DNA of 16,006 nt, taken from contig CACZFE010000012.1 in the NCBI GenBank assembly GCA_902780365.1, forward strand, positions 1-16,006. The letters run 5' to 3'. The translations under genes and the position numbers were made by a program. This DNA is from an uncultured Spirochaetales bacterium (GTDB lineage Bacteria; UBP6; UBA1177). The stretch's first letter is position 1. Each line of letters begins with the position of its first letter. Under the pieces are notes generated by a model, which was not told the origin of the DNA, did no database searches, and saw nothing but the letters and a program-made list of their open reading frames with translations. Below, one piece after another: positions 6,910 to 13,092 of this stretch.

Positions 6910-6938
6910 TGCAAAAAATGAATAAAAACTATCGCGGC

Positions 6939-6973
6939 TGGGTTCCATGCCACGGAACCTGTTTGTTTTTTTT
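6939..6973 (+). terminator. Rho-independent terminator or attenuator
   Basis: GGTTCC (6941-6946) pairs perfectly with GGAACC (6954-6959) around the 7-base loop ATGCCAC; two G-T pairs can extend the stem to 6939/6961. The T-rich tract TGTTTGTTTTTTTT follows at 6960-6973. This fits an intrinsic terminator. It could end the pVip-ankyrin transcript (stop at 6808). If element B2 is a promoter, it would instead be an attenuator in the leader of the zinc-ribbon gene. Confidence 0.65.
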
Positions 6974-6992
6974 CATTAAGAAGGAGAAAAAG

Positions 6993-7286
6993 ATGAAGGA
7001 TGATTTTGGAAGAGATTTAAGATGCGAAAGCGAGGGAAAAATCTGTTACTCTAAAAAAGAGGCCGGAACCGCTATCAACGGGGCGAAACATCACGGCAAC
7101 AGAGCAAAAAAGATTCCCAAGAGAATGTATCCATGTAAAGAGTGCGGTCATTATCACCTGACAAGCCAGAAATCAGAGAAAGGCTGCTGCTCAAAACAGG
7201 TTTACGATCAGAAGCGTAACAAGATTATCGCTTTAGAATATAAGAAACTCTGGCGCGAAGAATATCGCTTTCTTTGCGTTGCATAG
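6993..7286 (+). CDS. Small zinc-ribbon-like protein
   Basis: This 97-aa basic protein starts at 6993 behind AAGGAG (6981-6986). The frame is open further upstream, but that stretch crosses the terminator and element B and has no ribosome binding site. The core YPCKECGHYHLTS (46-58) is a single CxxCGxxHLTS knuckle, with CC at 65-66 as possible further ligands. Small proteins with this C-x2-C-G-x-W/Y-H-L-T-S core are frequent in phages and plasmids, generally without assigned function. It lies between elements B2 and A2. Binding of nucleic acid or metal is likely; anything more would be speculation. Confidence 0.7.
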   Translation: MKDDFGRDLRCESEGKICYSKKEAGTAINGAKHHGNRAKKIPKRMYPCKECGHYHLTSQKSEKGCCSKQVYDQKRNKIIALEYKKLWREEYRFLCVA

Positions 7287-7300
7287 ATGGCACAAAATTT

Positions 7301-7330
7301 TTGTCAACTTGCCGGTTTTTCGACGCTTAT
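7301..7330 (+). promoter_or_regulatory. Upstream element A, copy 2, in front of nrdG
   Basis: Second copy of element A (25 of 30 positions identical to 3061-3090, same orientation), with TTGTCAACT at 7301-7309 and CGACGCTTAT at 7321-7330. It starts 15 bases after the zinc-ribbon gene stop and ends 35 bases before the nrdG ATG. That position suits a promoter or operator driving the five-gene operon. The central palindrome of copy 1 is not preserved here. Confidence 0.55.
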
Positions 7331-7364
7331 AGGTAGTGTTAATGATTTTTTGAGGAGAAATCAG

Positions 7365-7811
7365 ATGACGACAAAAACAATCAGAGTTGCTTCTATTAAA
7401 GAAGGCTCTTTATGTGACGGCCCGGGGTGCAGAACAGTCCTTTTTCTGCAAGGATGTGACATTCATTGCGAGGATTGCCACAACCAGAGCACATGGGATC
7501 CGAACGGCGGCACAGAATACGACATCGATGATCTGTGTTCTGAAATCAGAGCCAAAAGCTGCTGCAACAAACTGACGATCAGTGGTGGAGAACCTCTGTT
7601 GCAAAAGGATGCGGTTCTCGAACTCTGCAAGGCTCTGCAGGATTTTGACCTGTGTCTTTACACTGGACACGATTTTCAAGAGATTCCCGAAGAACTGCTT
7701 AAATACGTTCGTTATGTGAAATTCGGTCCGTTTGAGAAAAAGAATATTCTTTATACTGGCTATTACGGCTCTTCAAATCAAACATTCATGGAGGTGAAGA
7801 AAGATGCTTAA
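7365..7811 (+). CDS. nrdG: Anaerobic ribonucleoside-triphosphate reductase activating protein
   Basis: This 148-aa radical SAM activase uses SAM and a 4Fe-4S cluster to generate the glycyl radical on NrdD. The cluster motif is C31-DIH-C35-ED-C38 followed by HNQSTWD, the NrdG version of CxxxCxxC-x-N-x-S-T-W. GGEP lies at 74-77 (TISGGEPLL). The length matches the usual size of about 150 residues. The start at 7365 is chosen for GAGGAG (7352-7357, spacing 7); the frame is open back to 7287, but those codons cover element A2. It overlaps nrdD by 8 bases, so the activase is translated first and probably coupled to its substrate enzyme. Confidence 0.94.
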   Translation: MTTKTIRVASIKEGSLCDGPGCRTVLFLQGCDIHCEDCHNQSTWDPNGGTEYDIDDLCSEIRAKSCCNKLTISGGEPLLQKDAVLELCKALQDFDLCLYTGHDFQEIPEELLKYVRYVKFGPFEKKNILYTGYYGSSNQTFMEVKKDA

Positions 7812-9498
7812 TCAGAACAAAAATGACAATGCTGCAAACCGCATAAGTTATGTCGGTGAAAACTACAACTGTGGAGAAAAGGTAAAAAAAGAAGAAATCC
7901 TTGCTTCGCTTCCTCAGGAATGGGCAGATCTTCACAAGCAGGGATACATACACATCCACGACCTTGATGCCTACGGTATGACCTACAACTGCCTGACATT
8001 CGACATTAAAAATGCCTTTCCCTATGAAAAATTCACAGGTCTCGGCGAAACCAAAATCATCATCGGGGTTTTTGATTTCATAAAAGAAATCTTTGCAAAA
8101 ATGGGCAACGAACAGGCAGGCGGAATGGCATTCGCGAATTTTGACAAAGATTTTGCGGAAATATTTACAAAACTCGGAGTATCATTCCAAGGCTTTAAAG
8201 ATGTTTTCAGAGCATCAATAGGATCTCTCATCACGTGGTGCAACAACATGCACACCAGAATGGGACAAACCAGCTATTATGTGACATTCAACACCGGACT
8301 CGGAACCGACGAATTTTCCCGTTTTCTCAGCTTCACCCTCATTGACGAATTCGAAAACGCCGGAGATATGGTATACAAACCGAATATCGTCTTCAAGATT
8401 CACAAGGGTGTCAACCGTTCAAAAGGTGATCCTAATTTCGATCTGTACGAAAAAGCCCTGCTCTGCACGGCAAAGAAAATGCTTCCGACCTACCTTCTCT
8501 GCGACTGTGAAGAAGACAGGGAAACAGATCCTGAAAAACTCTCGGTAATGGGATGCAGAACAAGAGTCGTCAGCGACATTTTCGGCAAGGTCGGAGCTAT
8601 AGGACGCGGCAACATCACGAACATTTCGGTCAATCTTCCCCGTCTGGCACTTGAAGTTGCCAAAAAACACCAGGCAGAGACAGATGCGGCAAAAATAGAA
8701 GAGTTGAAAAAACGCTGGCTGGAAATCGCCGGTCCGACAGCCATGATTCTGCTTGACAGATATGAAAAAACCGTTAAAGCGGATGATTCGCTGTTCCCGA
8801 CAAACCACGAATATAAATTCTGGTGCGAAGATATGAACACATCCGGCTTAGAAGGAACTTTCAAACACGGAACTCTTTCGATAGGATTCATCGGCTTAAG
8901 TGAAGCCATCGAAATCCTTACCGGATGCAAATACTGGGAAAATGAAAACGCTTACAGACACGCTCTCGATTTCGTCGCTTTTATGCGGGACTATACAGAT
9001 TCTTTAACCACAAAACATCATCTGAATTTCTCGCTGCTTGCAACAAGCGGAGAATTGATCAGCGGCAGATTCACGGAGATCGACAAAACAATCTTTAACC
9101 ATCCGGCACTTGAAAAAAACTTCTATACGAACTCATTTCATGTCGAAGTTGACAGCGGACTGCCGGCACACAGGAAACTGGAAGCGGAGGGATCTTTCCA
9201 CAAGTTCGCAAACGGCGGTTCCATTTCCTACATCGAACTTGAAGAAGCACCTCTCAGCAACACTGAAGGACTCGCCGATTTAGCGGAAATAGCCATCAAG
9301 AGCGGAGTCCGCTACCTTGGATTCAATTTTCCCAAAGACAAATGCAACGACTGCGGCACTTCAGGAGTATTCGATATCTGCCCGAAATGCGGAGGGAAAA
9401 ACATTACAAGAATCAGGAGAGTGTCGGGTTATCTTGAAATTTTGGACGGTTTTACTAAAGGCAAAAAAGCGGAAGAAAAACACAGGAGAGCAAACTGA
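7804..9498 (+). CDS. nrdD: Class III (anaerobic) ribonucleoside-triphosphate reductase, short form
   Basis: This 564-aa glycyl radical enzyme reduces NTPs to dNTPs without oxygen. Motifs: IHIHDLDAYGMTYNC (49-63) with a probable active-site Cys63; MGCRT (249-253) with the thiyl Cys251; GRGNITNISVNLPR (267-280); a zinc site of C514, C517, C526 and C529; and RRVSGYL (538-544) with the glycyl radical at Gly542 (RRVCGYL in E. coli and T4). The protein begins directly with the catalytic domain: the N-terminal ATP-cone of larger NrdDs is absent, so the common dATP feedback site is missing. It is the second gene of an overlapping five-gene operon. It overlaps nrdG by 8 bases and shares 1 base with the phosphoesterase gene. 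It may be the host housekeeping enzyme or a phage-type copy. Confidence 0.94.
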   Translation: MLNQNKNDNAANRISYVGENYNCGEKVKKEEILASLPQEWADLHKQGYIHIHDLDAYGMTYNCLTFDIKNAFPYEKFTGLGETKIIIGVFDFIKEIFAKMGNEQAGGMAFANFDKDFAEIFTKLGVSFQGFKDVFRASIGSLITWCNNMHTRMGQTSYYVTFNTGLGTDEFSRFLSFTLIDEFENAGDMVYKPNIVFKIHKGVNRSKGDPNFDLYEKALLCTAKKMLPTYLLCDCEEDRETDPEKLSVMGCRTRVVSDIFGKVGAIGRGNITNISVNLPRLALEVAKKHQAETDAAKIEELKKRWLEIAGPTAMILLDRYEKTVKADDSLFPTNHEYKFWCEDMNTSGLEGTFKHGTLSIGFIGLSEAIEILTGCKYWENENAYRHALDFVAFMRDYTDSLTTKHHLNFSLLATSGELISGRFTEIDKTIFNHPALEKNFYTNSFHVEVDSGLPAHRKLEAEGSFHKFANGGSISYIELEEAPLSNTEGLADLAEIAIKSGVRYLGFNFPKDKCNDCGTSGVFDICPKCGGKNITRIRRVSGYLEILDGFTKGKKAEEKHRRAN

Positions 9499-10064
9499 TG
9501 ATTTATTACATCTCTGACACCCACTTTAAAGACCAGAAAATCTTCGACAAGTGCAGCAGACCTTTTGCTTCACTTGATGAAATGGAAAAAACAGTTGTCG
9601 AGAAGTGGAACAAAAAGGTTAAGAATGGCGACACCGTTTATGTTTTAGGCGATATCGGCAAAGACGACGATCCGTCAACCATCCTGATATTCAGCAGATT
9701 AAACGGCCTCAAACATTTGTTAGTCGGCAATCACGACCATGAAATGCTGGAAGAAATTAAAAAATCCGGCATGTTTGAATCAGTCAAATTCATTGATTTG
9801 ATCGAAGATTCAGGCTTCGAAGTCTGTTTGTGCCACTATCCGCTGATGGATTGGATGGAATTTAACAGAAGCGGTCTGCTGGTCTACGGTCACATTCACA
9901 ATAAAACCGAAAAAAACGGACCGGCATACAAACAGATAAAAGATTATTATAAAAACTTGCCGGCTTATAACTGCGGAGTTGATGTCATAGATTTTGAACC
10001 TAAAACTCTGGAAGAACTTATCAACCTTAAAAAGGAGAAGGAAAATGAACCATATATCCATTGA
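9498..10064 (+). CDS. Calcineurin-like metallophosphoesterase
   Basis: This 188-aa cytoplasmic enzyme has all the motifs of a small binuclear metallophosphoesterase: SDTHF (6-10, D7 and H9), GDIG (51-54, D52), GNHD (77-80), CHYP (112-115) and GHIHN (131-135). Its compact size and SDTHF opening resemble predicted phosphoesterases of the COG4186 type, whose substrates are mostly unknown. The start overlaps the nrdD stop by one base (TGATG), with AGGAGAG (9484-9490) inside the nrdD 3' end. Its place between nrdD and a nucleotide kinase suggests a nucleotide or cyclic-nucleotide substrate, but the sequence does not show one. Confidence 0.88.
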   Translation: MIYYISDTHFKDQKIFDKCSRPFASLDEMEKTVVEKWNKKVKNGDTVYVLGDIGKDDDPSTILIFSRLNGLKHLLVGNHDHEMLEEIKKSGMFESVKFIDLIEDSGFEVCLCHYPLMDWMEFNRSGLLVYGHIHNKTEKNGPAYKQIKDYYKNLPAYNCGVDVIDFEPKTLEELINLKKEKENEPYIH

Positions 10065-10626
10065 AGGAATGGACGGTGTCGGGAAATCGACAGTATGCGC
10101 TTTGCTAGCGGAAAAACTCGGATACAGATTCGTTGAAAAAGCGCTGCACTATCTTCTGGATGATTCAGAAAACGATGTATCTCAGTACCAGAAAGTCGCC
10201 AAACGAGTAAATTCCAATCCGGACAGAAACTTTACAGCATGGTACTACGGACTGAACAATATCTACACCTACACACAATTCCAGGGCGAAAACATTGTCA
10301 CAGACAGGCACATCGTCTCGAACTACTGCTGGAGCGGCACAGAAGACAACAGCGACATCTACGATCTCATTCTGAAAAAAATCGGAAAACCTACTCTTAC
10401 GGTTATCCTCTATGCAAAACCCGATGCGATTTTAAAACGTCTTAGAAGCCGAAATCCGGAAGACCCGGATATAGCCAAAGTTGAAAAATCTGAAAAAGCC
10501 TATGAAAAAATGATCCGATTCTGCAAAGAAAGAGAGTTTAACTACATTGTAGTTGATTCTTCGGAAAAGACTCCGGATGAAATCGTTGATGAAATCTTGA
10601 AAAAAGGGGATTTAAACCATGCCTAA
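10045..10626 (+). CDS. Thymidylate-kinase-like nucleotide kinase
   Basis: This 193-aa P-loop kinase is of the dTMP kinase/deoxynucleoside kinase superfamily. Walker A: EGMDGVGKST (7-16), with the acidic residue in the loop typical of thymidylate kinases. DRH (87-89) in NIVTDRHIVSNY corresponds to the DRY/DRH base-proximal motif. Arg-rich LID-like region: LKRLRSRNPEDPD (130-142). The start at 10045 follows AAGGAGAAGG and overlaps the phosphoesterase gene by 20 bases; its end overlaps the methyltransferase gene by 8. Prokaryotic viperins are often encoded near nucleotide kinases, as vertebrate viperin is next to CMPK2, so this one may supply NTP substrate to pVip. It may equally be a dNMP kinase acting with NrdD. 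The preferred base cannot be read from the sequence. Confidence 0.85.
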   Translation: MNHISIEGMDGVGKSTVCALLAEKLGYRFVEKALHYLLDDSENDVSQYQKVAKRVNSNPDRNFTAWYYGLNNIYTYTQFQGENIVTDRHIVSNYCWSGTEDNSDIYDLILKKIGKPTLTVILYAKPDAILKRLRSRNPEDPDIAKVEKSEKAYEKMIRFCKEREFNYIVVDSSEKTPDEIVDEILKKGDLNHA

Positions 10627-13078
10627 ATACTCAATTCAGGAAATAAATTCCATCGCAAAAGACATGAAATATGAAGCTCTTTACTGGGCTTTGGGGTTTG
10701 AAAAAAAGGACTCCGGTGTTTTTAAGAAACAGTATGCCGAAGGCTGTTCCGGAGAAATTGATTCGGAAAAACAATCCGCCCGTTTTGACGGAATAGACAA
10801 AACTATCGCGCTGAAGACTCACGAATCTTTCGTCGTGCTCGAATGTCTGGACAAACTTCTCTCCATGGGGTATCAGCCGGAAGAAATCTCTCTGTTTTCG
10901 GAGACCGGTTTCGATATTCAGTGTTCCGATTTGAAAATCGCATGTTTCGAATGGAATCACATCGAGAAAAATATCAAACAAACCCCGGTTTTCCCAAAGA
11001 CCAAACTCATCCATTATCAGTCAAGGCTCGTGAGCGGACTTATCGAGCGGGAATATTTTGTAAAAAATCACGAAAACAAACTCTATACTTCAGGCATTTT
11101 TGAACTGGAAGAAAAAGCAGAAGAATACCGCCTTGCCAATCCTAAAGCTGTAAAATCAGAGGATTTTATCATCAAAGGAACAAAAGTTCTGGAATATACC
11201 GGTCACAAGAAACACGTCATCGTTCCCGAAGGAGTAACGGATCTTGCATCATGTCTTTTCTGGGACAATCAGGAAATAGAAGAAGTGATGCTACCGGAAT
11301 CTTTGGTAAACATCGGCGGAGACACTTTTTACAACTGCAAAAATCTGCTGAAGGCAAACATTCCGGCCCATGTGAAAGTTATGGGGAACAATCCTTTTGC
11401 CGGATGTCCCAAAATCAAAATCACCAATAATTCAAGTAGCTTTCAAATGGAAGACGGGGTTTTGTACGACAAAAATTTCTCCAAACTCATCTACTATCCA
11501 GTCTCCAGAAAAGAGAAATCCTACCAAATAAAATCCGGCACAAAGATCATAGGCAAACATTCGTTTTTCCTGTGCAGCAATCTTACCGAACTTACGATCC
11601 CCGAATCTGTAATAAAACTAGAGAACAACCCTTTTTCCGGCTGCGACAAGCTGAGCATTGACAACAGGTCGGCTTCATACAAAATCATCGACAAAGTTAT
11701 TTACGACAAGGATTTTTCTTCCGTTATCGGGTGTCTAAATTCTATAAAAATAGAGGAACTGCGTTTAAGAAATGTGAAAAAAATCTGCCGCAACTCTTTC
11801 TGGAACTGCAAAGGAATCAAAAAAATCATCCTTCCGGAAACTTTGGAAACCATCGGCTACAATCCGTTTGTCGGATGCTCTGGAATCGAATTCGTGTCAG
11901 AATCGGAAAATTTCGTGGTCGAAAACGGTCTTCTTCTTTCAAAAGACAGAAGCAAACTGATCTGCTGTCCGGCAAAATTCGCCATCGGAGAAATTCATAT
12001 CCCGGACAGTGTCACGAATCTGGAGCGGGGAGCATTCTCGGGATGCGGCAAAATGACCTCGATAAACCTTCACAATGTTTCCATCATAGGCAAAACCTGC
12101 TTCACGAACTGCGATTCCCTGAAAACCGTTTACTGCTCCGATCTTGTTGCCTATATCGGGGAGTGGGCTTTCGCTCATTGCAGAAACTTGTCGGAAATTT
12201 CAGTTTTCCAAGAGTGCTTCATCGATAAAAATGTTGTTTCCAACACTCCTGCAAAAATTACTCTCAGAAACATCCGTTCAAATTATGTGATCGAATCAGA
12301 CAACCTTTTTACGCTGAAATCCATGATAAAAAACTACGAAGGCAAAATAAAAGCGATACTGATCGACCCTCCTTACAACTCGCACATAGATTACATCGGT
12401 TATAAAGATGAATACGAGGGCTCCGGATACGAAAAATTTATGGAAGAGCGCATCGAACTTAGTGAAAAACTGCTTTCGGAAGACGGTTTCCTGGTCATAA
12501 ATATTGATGAGAACGGATTGGACGACATCGTGAAAGTATGCAAACGAATTTTCGGCGAAATGAATGTCTCTGTCAAAAAATGGAAGAAAAAGCATGAGTT
12601 TTTTGATGTCAACAGAGTTGTTTTAAATCCCAACAAAATCCAGACCGATTACGAATTTATAATTTTTGTGAGAAAATCGGAGAAATCTGTTCTGAACAAA
12701 ATCATGCAGCCTTATCTCGAAAACGGTAAACTGAAAGAAACACTATCCGGTGTGCCTGAGATCTTCGACTGTTTCGGAACGACTTCTTCCGCAAAAGATG
12801 AAATCGCGGAAATTTTCGGCAGGAGAGATTACTTTTCAACACCTAAACCTGTGAAATTAATAAAAGAACTTGTTCGCGCCACAACAAACAGGGATTCAGT
12901 AGTTGTAGATTTTTTCGCCGGCAGCGGAACGACCGGCGAAGCAGTTGTCGAATTAAACAGAGAAGACGGCGGATGCAGAAAATTCATCCTCGTTTCAAAC
13001 AGCGAATCCGATATTTGCAGAAATGTCACAATGAAACGGATGGATATTGCCGGTGCGGAATACACCGCGCTGTGTTGA
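10619..13078 (+). CDS. BspA-type leucine-rich repeat protein fused to a beta-class DNA methyltransferase
   Basis: A single uninterrupted 819-aa frame. Residues 1-180 are an unrecognised mixed region with no signal peptide. Residues about 185-555 are BspA/LRR_5 repeats (IPESVIKLENNPFSGC, IPDSVTNLERGAFSGC). They include three copies of a larger unit containing NPFxGC at 258, 337 and 415, a period of about 79 residues. Residues about 558-819 are a SAM-dependent amino-methyltransferase: LFTLKSMIKNYEGKI then DPPY (583-586, catalytic motif IV), and DFFAGSGTTGEAV (764-776, SAM-binding motif I). The IV-before-I order is the beta class, as in type III Mod subunits (N6-adenine or N4-cytosine). The segment between the two motifs is short, leaving little room for a full target recognition domain. 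It overlaps the kinase gene by 8 bases and ends the operon. No restriction gene is visible. Target and partner are unknown. Confidence 0.85.
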   Translation: MPKYSIQEINSIAKDMKYEALYWALGFEKKDSGVFKKQYAEGCSGEIDSEKQSARFDGIDKTIALKTHESFVVLECLDKLLSMGYQPEEISLFSETGFDIQCSDLKIACFEWNHIEKNIKQTPVFPKTKLIHYQSRLVSGLIEREYFVKNHENKLYTSGIFELEEKAEEYRLANPKAVKSEDFIIKGTKVLEYTGHKKHVIVPEGVTDLASCLFWDNQEIEEVMLPESLVNIGGDTFYNCKNLLKANIPAHVKVMGNNPFAGCPKIKITNNSSSFQMEDGVLYDKNFSKLIYYPVSRKEKSYQIKSGTKIIGKHSFFLCSNLTELTIPESVIKLENNPFSGCDKLSIDNRSASYKIIDKVIYDKDFSSVIGCLNSIKIEELRLRNVKKICRNSFWNCKGIKKIILPETLETIGYNPFVGCSGIEFVSESENFVVENGLLLSKDRSKLICCPAKFAIGEIHIPDSVTNLERGAFSGCGKMTSINLHNVSIIGKTCFTNCDSLKTVYCSDLVAYIGEWAFAHCRNLSEISVFQECFIDKNVVSNTPAKITLRNIRSNYVIESDNLFTLKSMIKNYEGKIKAILIDPPYNSHIDYIGYKDEYEGSGYEKFMEERIELSEKLLSEDGFLVINIDENGLDDIVKVCKRIFGEMNVSVKKWKKKHEFFDVNRVVLNPNKIQTDYEFIIFVRKSEKSVLNKIMQPYLENGKLKETLSGVPEIFDCFGTTSSAKDEIAEIFGRRDYFSTPKPVKLIKELVRATTNRDSVVVDFFAGSGTTGEAVVELNREDGGCRKFILVSNSESDICRNVTMKRMDIAGAEYTALC

Positions 13079-13092
13079 CTTCCGTCACAACT

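Noticed and set aside
6624..6992. Long open frame before the zinc-ribbon protein, overlapping the ankyrin gene
   Set aside because: It crosses the ankyrin gene in another frame, element B2 and the terminator; the real start is ATG 6993.
3061..7330. Repeats A and B as integron attC sites or transposon ends
   Set aside because: They are direct rather than inverted, lack the attC core-site palindromic layout, and no transposase, integrase or target duplication is visible.
11731..12228. 165-codon frame inside the LRR-methyltransferase gene
   Set aside because: Out-of-frame shadow with basic, low-complexity translation and no domain; the main frame carries clear repeats and methyltransferase motifs.
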